From NCBI GenBank assembly GCA_003218375.1, contig QHNH01000026.1:2840-66588 (forward strand): a DNA stretch of 63,749 nt, in the 5' to 3' direction. The notes below the pieces were generated by a model, which saw only the letters and a program-made list of their open reading frames with translations, had not been told where the DNA came from and searched no databases. This DNA comes from Verrucomicrobiota bacterium. Lineage in GTDB: Bacteria; Verrucomicrobiota; Verrucomicrobiia; Chthoniobacterales; UBA10450. Position 1 is the stretch's first letter; each line of letters opens with the position of its first letter. Below are positions 1-10,535 of this stretch, piece after piece. Position numbers and translations under genes: made by a program.

Positions 1-2
1 AT

Positions 3-434
3 CTTCTCGCAATCGCATGGCGGGCCGCCGGACTAGACGCCGAGCCGATCATGGAAGCGCCGCTGAGTTCGAAATCCGTCAGCGAATTTTGGGGGCGTCG
101 CTGGAATGGTGCTTTCAACCGACTCGCGCTCGATTTCGTATTTCGTCCCCTCGCCAGCCGGTGTGGAACAAGGCTCGCAACACTGGCTGCGTTTCTTGTT
201 TCAGGCTTAATCCACGAGCTGGTGATCTCGTTGCCAGCCAGCGCGGGTTACGGCTTGCCTACAGCATATTTTCTTTTGCAGGGCATCGGAATTCTCACTG
301 AACGTGCGCTGCCGCAAATCCGCGGTCAGATCTTCACGATTGTAATTATAGCAGTCCCGGCGTTCTGGCTTTTCCATCCACCGTTCGTTCGCAATGTCAT
401 TCTGCCGTTCATGAAAGCGATTGGCGCCCTATGA
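3..434 (+). CDS. Wax synthase/MBOAT-like membrane acyltransferase, C-terminal part (5' end outside window)
   Basis: The frame is open from the left edge, so only about 143 C-terminal residues are visible. The visible part holds the motif SEFWGRRWN (residues 27-35) and, about 35 residues on, a His in a hydrophobic segment (SGLIHELVIS, His about 71), the two signatures of wax-synthase/MBOAT_2-type acyltransferases that move acyl groups at the membrane. Three hydrophobic segments follow. The stop overlaps the next start as ATGA (431-434), marking the head of a tightly coupled operon. The substrate cannot be told. An internal ATG at 51 is not the start, because the conserved motif needs residues upstream of it. 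Confidence 0.72.
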   Translation, partial: LLAIAWRAAGLDAEPIMEAPLSSKSVSEFWGRRWNGAFNRLALDFVFRPLASRCGTRLATLAAFLVSGLIHELVISLPASAGYGLPTAYFLLQGIGILTERALPQIRGQIFTIVIIAVPAFWLFHPPFVRNVILPFMKAIGAL

Positions 435-826
435 AATTGCTTCTTCAATCCGCCGCGGCACTTCAGCTATTAATCCTGATTGCCAGCGCGTTGACCCCAC
501 GCGTTTTGGATTGGCGAACAAATCTCGCCGTGCTCCATCCATTGCTGCGCAAACTTTTCTGGGTTTACGGCGCGTACATCGTGATGGTAATCATCGCGTT
601 TTCCTCCTTCACCTTTTGGCACGCCGAGGCGATGGCCACACACGAACCAGTGGCGCGATCGCTCTGCGTTTTCATCGCGATTTTCTGGGGCGCACGATTG
701 TTCGTGCAATTCGCCATCTTTGATCCGCGGCCATTTCTCACGAACTGGTTTTACCAGCTCGGTTATCACGCGCTCACCATCATCTTCGCGTTTCTATTAT
801 TCGTGTACGGGAAGGCGGCAATATGA
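431..826 (+). CDS. Four-helix integral membrane protein, function unknown
   Basis: This 131-residue protein has four predicted hydrophobic segments and little else. It starts at the ATG overlapping the preceding stop and ends in another ATGA overlap with the SDR gene, so it is translated from the same operon message. It resembles the product of 1805-2239 in length, topology and a shared pattern near the first loop (W followed by D/N-L, then PLLR or PLLV-R, then an aromatic segment), so the two look like diverged paralogues flanking the SDR gene. I recognise no enzyme motif. Confidence 0.75.
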   Translation: MKLLLQSAAALQLLILIASALTPRVLDWRTNLAVLHPLLRKLFWVYGAYIVMVIIAFSSFTFWHAEAMATHEPVARSLCVFIAIFWGARLFVQFAIFDPRPFLTNWFYQLGYHALTIIFAFLLFVYGKAAI

Positions 827-1671
827 AGCCACGCATCGTTCTAGCCGGTGGCAGCGGGTTCATCGGACAATCTCTTTCGCCCTTTCTCCTTTCGAAAAAT
901 TACGAACTGATCGTGCTCACTCGCGCAGAATCGGATCATCGCGGCGCTGTCCGCAATGTACACTGGGACGGCAAAACCCTGGATGATTGGCTTGAATTCG
1001 TTAACGGCGCCTTCGCGGTGGTGAATTTGACCGGTCGCAGCATCAATTGCCGCCACACGCCCGAAAATCGACGCGAGATCATCGATTCGCGTGTCAATTC
1101 GGTGCGGGTGCTTGGCCAGGCGATCGCGCGATGCGCGCAACCGCCGAAGGCCTTTGTCCAGATCGCGGGCGTCGGGATTTACGGCGATAAAGGCAAACGC
1201 ATTTGCGACGAGACCGCATCGCCCGGCGATGATTTCGTGACAAAGGTCTGTGAAAAATGGGAAGCGGCGTTCGATTCTGTTGACGCACCCAACACGCGCA
1301 AAGTTTTGTTCCGGCTGGGTGTCGTGCTTGGCCCGAGCGGTGGTTTTCTCGAGCTGCTGAGCAAACTGACCCGCTGGTTCCTGGGCGGGCATGTCGGCAG
1401 TGGGCGACAATACAGTGTGTTCAATGTTACCTCGCCGAACCCGGTCACCAACGCTGAACTCATGCGCGAATTACGGCGCGCACTACATCGGCCATGGAGT
1501 CCGCCCGTTCCGGAATTCGCCGCCCGCATTGGCTCGTGGTTGATGGGCACCGAAGCGAATCTAGCTCTCGTTAGTCAACGCTGCATACCGAAACGGTTTC
1601 TGGAAAAAGGGTTCAGCTTCAGGTTCCCGGAACTGCGATCGGCGCTCGCCAACGTTTATCCAAATCAATGA
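823..1671 (+). CDS. TIGR01777-family NAD(P)-binding epimerase/oxidoreductase (YfcH/SDR39U1 type)
   Basis: The protein has 282 residues. It begins with the Rossmann glycine motif LAGGSGFIGQSLSPFLL and carries the family blocks NLTGRSIN, the IAGVGIYGD segment, RLGVVLG and the C-terminal NVTSPNPVTNAE region of the TIGR01777 epimerases (DUF1731 at the end). These are extended SDR proteins of unknown substrate, common in bacteria and cytosolic by sequence (no signal peptide). The start overlaps the preceding stop (ATGA). The family assignment is firm; the reaction is not known. Confidence 0.88.
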   Translation: MKPRIVLAGGSGFIGQSLSPFLLSKNYELIVLTRAESDHRGAVRNVHWDGKTLDDWLEFVNGAFAVVNLTGRSINCRHTPENRREIIDSRVNSVRVLGQAIARCAQPPKAFVQIAGVGIYGDKGKRICDETASPGDDFVTKVCEKWEAAFDSVDAPNTRKVLFRLGVVLGPSGGFLELLSKLTRWFLGGHVGSGRQYSVFNVTSPNPVTNAELMRELRRALHRPWSPPVPEFAARIGSWLMGTEANLALVSQRCIPKRFLEKGFSFRFPELRSALANVYPNQ

Positions 1672-1680
1672 ACCCAAACT

Positions 1681-1793
1681 GTCATCCTGAGCGGAGTGAC
1701 GCGAAGTCGAAGGATCCCGTAGAAGTTATCTTAAAGGTAACATGGCGGGATCCCCCGGTCCGAGCCGGACTGGCATTTTCGCTCGGGATGACA
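1681..1793. repeat. 113-bp palindromic intergenic repeat with GTCATCCTGAGCG ends
   Basis: The element begins GTCATCCTGAGCG (1681-1693) and ends CGCTCGGGATGAC (1781-1793 region), a 12-of-13 inverted match. The interior contains a second imperfect inversion around GGATCCCG/CGGGATCC. It starts 9 bp after the SDR stop and ends 11 bp before the next gene. It resembles REP-type elements widespread in soil bacterial genomes and may fold as a hairpin in the operon transcript. Confidence 0.75.
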
Positions 1794-1804
1794 GGGGTTG
1801 CTAA

Positions 1805-2239
1805 ATGAATCTTTCACACTTCCTCTCTCTCGATCTTTCCCTCCGCGCCGCAGCACTCACGCAGTTGGCCGTCGCAATACTGAATTTGTTTCTGGTTCGG
1901 ATTATGAAATGGAAACCCGATCTCGACCGCGCGCCGCTCCTTGTCCGCGAAGTCTTCCGCATTCACATCGTTTTCATTTCCATTACTTTGTCGATCTTCG
2001 CCGTGCTGACCTGGCGTTTCGCCCATGAAATCGCCAGCGCGGCCAGTCCGCTGGCGATTTGGTTCGCGGTAGCGATCGGATTGTTAAGGCTCGCGCGATC
2101 AGCCATGCAATGGCTGCACTACAGCGCAAGTCTTTGGCGGGGCGATGCGCTGCGAACCGTAATTCATTGGGCGCTTTTTCTCGGTTACGGCGCAATGGCA
2201 ACCGTATATCTCACGTCTGCCTTTTGGAGAAATGGATGA
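1805..2239 (+). CDS. Four-helix integral membrane protein, function unknown
   Basis: The 144-residue product has four hydrophobic segments and a charged loop between the first two (MKWKPDLDRAPLLVRE). It is similar in layout to the 431-826 product, suggesting duplication around the SDR gene. It is separated from the SDR gene by a palindromic repeat but coupled to the next gene by ATGA at 2236-2239. No catalytic motif is recognisable. Confidence 0.72.
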   Translation: MNLSHFLSLDLSLRAAALTQLAVAILNLFLVRIMKWKPDLDRAPLLVREVFRIHIVFISITLSIFAVLTWRFAHEIASAASPLAIWFAVAIGLLRLARSAMQWLHYSASLWRGDALRTVIHWALFLGYGAMATVYLTSAFWRNG

Positions 2240-3162
2240 ACGCGGCTCGTGGCGCAGCAGGATGTCGCTCTACCAAAAGTCTCGCAATCAACGAATTGGT
2301 AGGGCGAGACCTCGCCGAGCCGGCAGGGAATGGTATTTCGCCATCGAATTTCGCCATTTCCGGCACGAGCGAAATTGCCAAACGTCATTTGTTGTCGATC
2401 CGCGGTGAGCCACTCTTCCTCGCGAATTGGGAAAATCTCATCTTCATTCATTACGAGACCGATCCGCAGGAATTGCAACGTTGCGTTCCCTACGATCTCG
2501 ACTGCTACCACGGGCGTGCGTTTGTCAGCCTCGTTGCATTCACGATGCATGGAATGCGGCCACGATTTGGTGGCAGAATCGGCGAGTTGCTTTTGAGACC
2601 GATTGCGACCCATGATTTCCTAAATGTTCGCACCTACGTCCGGCACAAAGGCGAACCGGGAATTTATTTCATGCGCGAATGGCTTTCGAGCCGGATCGCG
2701 GCATGCCTAGGGCCGTGGAGCTTCGGATTGCCATATCGATTTGGAAGGATCGATTACCAGCCTTCGACAGGCTGCGGGTCGGCAGGTGATCATGAGCGGC
2801 GGGGGAAAGTTGAAGCGGACGCACGTTCGTTCCATTTTTGCGCCACCTTCGAGGCAAATGATCTCGGTATCTGCACGTCGGAATCGCTCGACGAATTTTT
2901 ACTCGAGCGTTACACCGCTTTCACGCAATTCCGGAAGTGTCGCCGGTTCTTTCGCATCTGGCATGAACCATGGCAGCAAGTTCCTGCGAAGATCCAAATC
3001 GCGACTGATGATTTGATTCACTCTACCGGACGATGGTGGCGGGACGCACGTTGCATCGGAGGAAATTACTCGCCCGGGGTGAATGTCTGGATGGGCTGGC
3101 CGCATGCAATCGACAATTCCGATCGCCACAGCGTCACGTCGGGCGAGGCATTAATTTTATGA
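2236..3162 (+). CDS. DUF2071 (YqjF-like) protein with embedded repeat sequence
   Basis: From about residue 50 the 308-residue protein follows the DUF2071 pattern: LFLANWENLIFIHYETDP, the RAFVSLVAFTMHGMRPR block, FLNVRTYVRH and SFGLPYRFGRIDY. Function is unknown for the family. The start is the ATG overlapping the preceding stop; the frame is open further upstream but that part lies inside the previous gene. Residues about 12-29 are encoded by a palindromic repeat (2264-2322) and carry no family similarity. A second repeat-like stretch near 2760-2800 interrupts the region after the FGRIDY block. The gene may therefore be repeat-invaded but still open. Its stop overlaps the DoxX-like start (ATGA). 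Confidence 0.72.
   Translation: MNAARGAAGCRSTKSLAINELVGRDLAEPAGNGISPSNFAISGTSEIAKRHLLSIRGEPLFLANWENLIFIHYETDPQELQRCVPYDLDCYHGRAFVSLVAFTMHGMRPRFGGRIGELLLRPIATHDFLNVRTYVRHKGEPGIYFMREWLSSRIAACLGPWSFGLPYRFGRIDYQPSTGCGSAGDHERRGKVEADARSFHFCATFEANDLGICTSESLDEFLLERYTAFTQFRKCRRFFRIWHEPWQQVPAKIQIATDDLIHSTGRWWRDARCIGGNYSPGVNVWMGWPHAIDNSDRHSVTSGEALIL
2264..2322. repeat. Palindromic repeat inside the DUF2071 coding region
   Basis: Arms CTACCAA (2270-2276) and TTGGTAG (2296-2302) face each other, followed by the perfect inversion GGCGAG-AC-CTCGCC (2303-2316). The whole segment is read in frame near the N-terminus of the DUF2071 protein. Repeats with GGTAGGGCGAG...CTCGCCGAGCC cores are typical intergenic palindromes, so presence inside a gene is unusual. 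Confidence 0.6.
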
Positions 3163-3554
3163 ATACGAAATTACGCACCATCAAAATCACCTCACGAACC
3201 GCGCTCGGGCTGGTCTGGTTTTATGAGGGCCTCTTGCCAAAGATTTTGTTCCTGCGCCCGGATGAAGTCGGCCTGGTGCAGGCGTCCCATCTGGTATGGC
3301 GAACACCGCAGTTGACCCTGCAAATTCTCGGCGTCGCGCAAATGCTGGTCGGCGTGTGGCTGATCACCGGATTTGCGGAACGTGCTGCGGTGTTTATCGC
3401 GACATCATGGATGTTGATCTTGATCGCGCTGGTGGCGTCCGGAAATCCGTCGATGATGATCGATCCTTACGGCGCACTGGTGAAAGATCTTTGCTTGATC
3501 GCATGCGCGATTACGGTGTGGACTCTGGCGCCGCGCCCATCTCCCTCTGCGTAG
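3159..3554 (+). CDS. DoxX-like membrane protein
   Basis: The 131-residue protein has four hydrophobic segments and the DoxX-like pattern: an aromatic first helix ending in FYEGLLPKILF, a QILGVAQMLVGVWLITG second helix and a conserved MIDPYGALVKDLCLIA block. DoxX-like proteins are small inner-membrane proteins, some linked to redox or quinone metabolism; the role here is unknown. The start is the ATG at 3159 that overlaps the preceding stop. It is the last gene of the coupled operon that enters from the left edge. Confidence 0.78.
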   Translation: MNTKLRTIKITSRTALGLVWFYEGLLPKILFLRPDEVGLVQASHLVWRTPQLTLQILGVAQMLVGVWLITGFAERAAVFIATSWMLILIALVASGNPSMMIDPYGALVKDLCLIACAITVWTLAPRPSPSA

Positions 3555-3652
3555 CACACACGTCCGGCGTGAAATCGCCAGTCCGGCTCGGACCGATCGC
3601 CTCCCGCGATCGCAAGCTTTCGTTTTGTGAGATCGCTTTCCGACCTTATGCG

Positions 3653-5293
3653 TTAAACGACGGCGCGATTGTGCTGCCTTATTTCGACAGCGAATTCAAG
3701 TATCAGCCAGAGAGCGACGAATTGGGTCAGAAGCGTCGCGTACATTTGCACGGTGATGTAGCGATGAACTTCGAGCGAATTGACAATCGCCACCTCCAGA
3801 CAACTGGCGGCATTGTATGCCCAACCAAACAACACTAAGACTGCCAGCCGCCTCAAACGTCGCCAGCGAGGTCGCAAAAAAATGATTGCGCTTAAAATTA
3901 GCGTGAGCAAAACGATCGGCAAATAGCTGACCGCGAGATCGGTCAGTGCCTTCCGAAGGAGGCCCGCCTGTTTGGTAGCGGGAGCGTTGTGTGCCAGCGA
4001 CTTCGTCCGTTGCATGAAATCTGCCAATATCGGGAGTGATGGCGCGATTTTGCGATACTCCTCCAAATCAAGCGAATTAACGGCTCGCTCGTAGACCTCA
4101 CTCAGCGGCCAAATTTTCATCGGCGTGTAGGCAGGGCAATTCGGGAAATAATAAATTGAAAATTGACGCGCGACTTTCTGGAGTGCCCGAAGTGGTCGGC
4201 GCTGCCAGGTTCGCCAATAATAAAAGCGGAAGAACGCGCACCGCGCCGGCAGATTATTGTCGAATTCTCGGCTCAATTGCGCCACGATGGAACCTGGGTC
4301 GAACCACAAGTATTCGGGATCAAAATTGAGCAATGCATAATGTCCGGGGTACTTCATCCGAGATTTTGTGATCTCGCTGTTTAGTGCGGTGTAAACACGC
4401 TCAAGCCATTCTCTGGAATAGGGAAGGCGGGCGTTCTCCTTGAGGTCCTCGGTCATTTGGTCCCGGATCAGATCCGCGTGAATAACGAAGAGCATTGTTG
4501 GCACAAAAGTCTGGCTCGCCTCGTCCTCGCGGCTGAGAATTTGCTCCGGCCACAGCACGACCGACGCAATCAACGCCGTAGCGAAGCCGAGCGCGATTTT
4601 TTGCCGCCACCAATTTTGTCGCAGAAAGAAGGCAGCGACAGGCACCATTACGACGATAGCGGGAAACCAAAAGCTTGGTTTCGCTGATGCCAGCAACAGT
4701 GAAGTCAACACAGTTGCGCTTGCGCAGACGACTGCGCCGGCTCGCCGGTGCAACAAGAATGAGTAGCTGATGAACTGAACCGCAAAATAGAGATTAATAC
4801 TGATCAAAAACGCGCAGACGCCTTCGGGCCGAAGCTGCGTCTCAATTCGAGTAGTATCACTGGCGAGAAGATAAATCGCGGTGCCGACTAACCCGAGTGC
4901 ATCATAAAGCGAAGGATTGACACACGGGTTTGGGACAAAGGCACGGAGACGTCGCCAGGTGAGCAATAAAAAACCGCCCGCCGCCATCCCCAGTAAATGT
5001 TGTACGATCGCGATCGCCCGAAAATCTCCGAAACAGCGCAACACAAAATAGAGAAAACCGGGATACAAAAAATTTCGGGCCTGGCTATGACCAAATTCGG
5101 CGCCGGTCAGTTTGCGCAGAGCGGGCGAGAGATAGCCCCAGGTATCGGGATCGGCAATTGGATCGAGGGGAAGCGCAAAGCGTTGCCAAACCGCCCACGC
5201 AAAGACAAAGACGAGGGCAATCCCATAACAAATTCGCCAAAACGAATCGGTTCTCAGGCGAGACGATTGCCTGCTGGCGAACTGGGCGATCAT
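3653..5293 (-). CDS. Multi-spanning membrane protein, GT-C/ArnT-like, paralogue A
   Basis: The 546-residue product has about ten to twelve hydrophobic segments. Its first periplasmic loop carries DPIADPDTWGYLSPALRKL followed by RNFLYPGFLYF, which resembles the acidic loop and topology of GT-C glycosyltransferases (PMT/ArnT type) that use lipid-linked sugars. The C-terminus ends in a hydrophobic pair. It is closely related to the next minus-strand gene, with the same N-terminal order and the same extramembrane block around QLIRDQ..DDL/EDL, PYSR..LER and ALNAEITKS. GT-C activity is an inference from topology and loop motif only. Confidence 0.65.
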   Translation of the reverse strand: MIAQFASRQSSRLRTDSFWRICYGIALVFVFAWAVWQRFALPLDPIADPDTWGYLSPALRKLTGAEFGHSQARNFLYPGFLYFVLRCFGDFRAIAIVQHLLGMAAGGFLLLTWRRLRAFVPNPCVNPSLYDALGLVGTAIYLLASDTTRIETQLRPEGVCAFLISINLYFAVQFISYSFLLHRRAGAVVCASATVLTSLLLASAKPSFWFPAIVVMVPVAAFFLRQNWWRQKIALGFATALIASVVLWPEQILSREDEASQTFVPTMLFVIHADLIRDQMTEDLKENARLPYSREWLERVYTALNSEITKSRMKYPGHYALLNFDPEYLWFDPGSIVAQLSREFDNNLPARCAFFRFYYWRTWQRRPLRALQKVARQFSIYYFPNCPAYTPMKIWPLSEVYERAVNSLDLEEYRKIAPSLPILADFMQRTKSLAHNAPATKQAGLLRKALTDLAVSYLPIVLLTLILSAIIFLRPRWRRLRRLAVLVLFGWAYNAASCLEVAIVNSLEVHRYITVQMYATLLTQFVALWLILEFAVEIRQHNRAVV

Positions 5294-5420
5294 CTTTCCA
5301 AGTGCGGCAAATGTTGAACTAGCGGCAAAATGACAAAGCGCGTGCCGGTCGATTGCGGTAGTTTGACCTGCAGCACGGGAAAATTTACCAAAGGGCTCGC
5401 GAAAAATTACGGCTCAAACC

Positions 5421-8280
<2,860 letters not shown>

Positions 8281-8282
8281 CT

Positions 8283-8332
8283 CGGAGGGACGTGCTTCCG
8301 CACGTCCGGACATGCGGAAGCATGTCCCTCCG
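8283..8332. repeat. R3-family palindromic repeat (GGAGGGACGTGCTTCCGCACGTCC type)
   Basis: A compact hairpin-forming palindrome between the convergent tgt and SGNH gene ends: CGGAGGGACGTGC at the left mirrors GCATGTCCCTCCG at the right, with internal TTCCGCACGTCC/GGACATGCGGAA. It begins 2 bp after the tgt stop and ends 6 bp before the stop of the minus-strand gene, so it could serve as a two-way transcription end. A longer copy is at 40247-40327. Confidence 0.8.
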
Positions 8333-8338
8333 CTGGGT

Positions 8339-9160
8339 TCAGTTCTGCGCTCCTTCGTCGCGGGTGAAACTGCTGAGCTTCTTCTCGCGCCGGGTCAGCG
8401 CGAGCTTGAGGTCCAGCTCCCGCTGGATGCCGCGGGCCCAGGCTTCCGAGGACTCACTATTATAATGAATGCCGTCGCCCCCGGTCTTGCCCATGACGTA
8501 ATGAGTCACGTTCCGCGAATCGATGATGTCGAAGTTTTTCCGGGTCGCGGCGCGCCGAAGCAATTGATGCACTCTCCCCTGGGTTTTGCGCAGCCGCGCC
8601 GAATCGGGCGGCGCGATCCAGATGATTTTCTCGACCGAACCGCTCCGCCTTGCTTCCTCCACGAAACGCACCAGGTAATCGTTCATCTGCTCATCGCTCA
8701 GATTGCGGTCCATCCAATTGGTGCCGAGCTGAACAACCAGAATCGTCGGTTTATATTTTCGGACCAGGTCCGCCAGCTTGGGCGTGCGAGTCGGGCGCGG
8801 AGCCCGGCCGTTCACCCAATCGGTAAAAATGTCGGAATCGCTGGTCCGCTGGCGATAGCCGCACTTCGTCACGAAATCGGGCTCAGCCGCGAGCCAATGT
8901 TCCGGCGACGAACCGCAAGATGCGTAGGCCGCGACGCGGTGTTTCAACGCCAGGTGCATCTGGATCACTTCGCCGAATTTTCCCACGGAAAGCGAATCGC
9001 CGATCATGAGAATGCTGGGCGGCGGCGCGTCCGGCGACGGCTTCGTGGTTTTCTTCGTTTTGCCGTCGGCCACGAGAATGAAACTGCCGATGCCGACGAT
9101 AAAAGCGAGCGGCAGGAGCAGCGGCTGGAGCAATTTCGACCAATCTCTTTTAACGCGCAT
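8339..9160 (-). CDS. GDSL/SGNH-type hydrolase or acyltransferase, membrane-anchored
   Basis: The 273-residue protein has an N-terminal hydrophobic anchor (residues about 12-30), then block I ILMIGDSLSVGKFGE with the nucleophile Ser, block III VVQLGTNWMD, and the C-terminal DGIHYNSES with the Asp-x-x-His pair. These are the catalytic elements of SGNH hydrolases. It overlaps the upstream SGNH gene by 11 bp and lies in a cluster with two AlgJ-like proteins and an AlgI-like MBOAT protein, which points to acetylation or deacetylation of an exported polysaccharide. The substrate is inferred from context only. Confidence 0.8.
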   Translation of the reverse strand: MRVKRDWSKLLQPLLLPLAFIVGIGSFILVADGKTKKTTKPSPDAPPPSILMIGDSLSVGKFGEVIQMHLALKHRVAAYASCGSSPEHWLAAEPDFVTKCGYRQRTSDSDIFTDWVNGRAPRPTRTPKLADLVRKYKPTILVVQLGTNWMDRNLSDEQMNDYLVRFVEEARRSGSVEKIIWIAPPDSARLRKTQGRVHQLLRRAATRKNFDIIDSRNVTHYVMGKTGGDGIHYNSESSEAWARGIQRELDLKLALTRREKKLSSFTRDEGAQN

Positions 9161-10379
9161 GATCGGGATGTCTCATTTCATCCTGCACCCGGATGTAGGG
9201 CTGCAAGTTGATCAAGCCGGAATCATCCTTCGATTTCACCGTTTTCCAAACAGTGTTTTCCAGCTCGTGCAATTGGAGCCGGTAGGTTCGCCCGATCCGC
9301 CACCGGCCGAGACGCTGTTCCTCGAGTTTGATGTAGGCCGGATGCATCACGAGAATTTGGTTCTCTGAATATTCGCCCGCGATGACACGCGTGACCTCGT
9401 AGAGATAACCGACGAGAAATTCCTGGTAAGGCAGGAACTCGTTCACCGGAACCGGCTGCGTTTTCGAGATCAACTTCGCCCTAACCTGCAGCGTCTGTTC
9501 TTTCGGCTTTTCCGCCGGCGGCGTTGGCTCGGTCACCGAATTCTGCGCGATCGTTGTTTGCGACAGCGGCTGCAACGACGCGATCGGCTGCGAGGAAAGA
9601 TCGCGCTCAACGACGTCGAAGACTTTGTCGGCCCATTGGTCCATGTCCGCGCCGAGGAAATGTTCCTTGTCCGGTTCCATGTGATGATACGGGTAGGCGA
9701 CGAGCGTCCGGCTATCGATGACGTGGGCGACGTGGCCAACGTCGGATCGCGTTTGTTCGAAGACAAAATCCTGAATTTCTTTCGAGACTCGGCCGGACGT
9801 GGGCGACGTGACCCAGTAAATTTTCCGCAGGTTTGACGGCGTTCGCACCGCCTTGTTGATAAACGGCACGAGAAAATTCCGTAGCTCGGCTGCGTGGCGG
9901 TTCGGGTTCACGCTTCTTTTGTCCGGGAACAAATCGAAAAGATTCGTCCCGGTCTGCATGACCAGAATATCGGGCTGCTTTGTGACGAGCAGGTCTTCGA
10001 GCTTGGGCACCGGATGCGAACCGGGCGTATGTCCCCGGGTTTGACCGTAGACATCCTCGATTTCCCTCATCATGCCCCCACCGAGCGACTCCATGCTCAC
10101 GAAACCGCAATGCGTCTTGATATTCGAGTACGGTTTTTCCTTCAGCCAGCTCAGCGGATTCGTTCCGCAGGTGAGGTAGGTGAAGGTCGCGTTCACGGAC
10201 GGACTCTCGCGAAATCTTTCGTCGAGCCGTTTCCCGAATCCGCAAAGCGCGAGCGAATCGCCGAGGATCAGGACGTTGATGCCGTCATGCGGCGCGGGAG
10301 CCGGTGACTGCGCGAACAATGGAGACGCGATCAGCGCCAGGGCGATGAACGAACTGAAGATTTTCTTGGGGGCGATCAT
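9150..10379 (-). CDS. Secreted SGNH-domain protein with C-terminal beta-rich domain
   Basis: The 409-residue protein opens with a signal peptide ending in ASPLFAQ. An SGNH domain follows: VLILGDSLALCGFG (nucleophile Ser), VMQTGTNLFDLFP (block III) and PDKEHFLGADMDQWADKVF with an Asp-x-x-His. Residues about 290-409 form a separate beta-rich domain of unknown type, comparable in position and character to the C-terminal domain of the AlgJ-like protein at 13292. Acting on acyl groups of an extracellular polymer fits the cluster. The 3' end overlaps the next SGNH gene by 11 bp. Confidence 0.78.
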   Translation of the reverse strand: MIAPKKIFSSFIALALIASPLFAQSPAPAPHDGINVLILGDSLALCGFGKRLDERFRESPSVNATFTYLTCGTNPLSWLKEKPYSNIKTHCGFVSMESLGGGMMREIEDVYGQTRGHTPGSHPVPKLEDLLVTKQPDILVMQTGTNLFDLFPDKRSVNPNRHAAELRNFLVPFINKAVRTPSNLRKIYWVTSPTSGRVSKEIQDFVFEQTRSDVGHVAHVIDSRTLVAYPYHHMEPDKEHFLGADMDQWADKVFDVVERDLSSQPIASLQPLSQTTIAQNSVTEPTPPAEKPKEQTLQVRAKLISKTQPVPVNEFLPYQEFLVGYLYEVTRVIAGEYSENQILVMHPAYIKLEEQRLGRWRIGRTYRLQLHELENTVWKTVKSKDDSGLINLQPYIRVQDEMRHPDHAR

Positions 10380-10427
10380 GAGAGCACGGGAATCGCTTTC
10401 CAGTGAATCGTGTTCCGCGTCAAGACC

Positions 10428-10532
10428 GGAACATAGACTTCCAGTCTGTGCGCCCAGCGGACATGTTGTCCGTTGATTTACTTTCAGCGGAGTGAAACTC
10501 CGCTGGGCGCACAGGCCAGAGGCCTATGTTCC
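10428..10532. repeat. 105-bp composite palindromic repeat
   Basis: The outer arms GGAACATAG (10428-10436) and CTATGTTCC (10524-10532) enclose a second inverted pair, GTGCGCCCAGCGGA and TCCGCTGGGCGCAC. The element lies between two cluster genes, ending 3 bp before the stop of the AlgJ-like gene (minus strand) and starting 48 bp upstream of the SGNH gene start, so it may weaken or shape read-through between them. Confidence 0.8.
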
Positions 10533-10535
10533 GCG

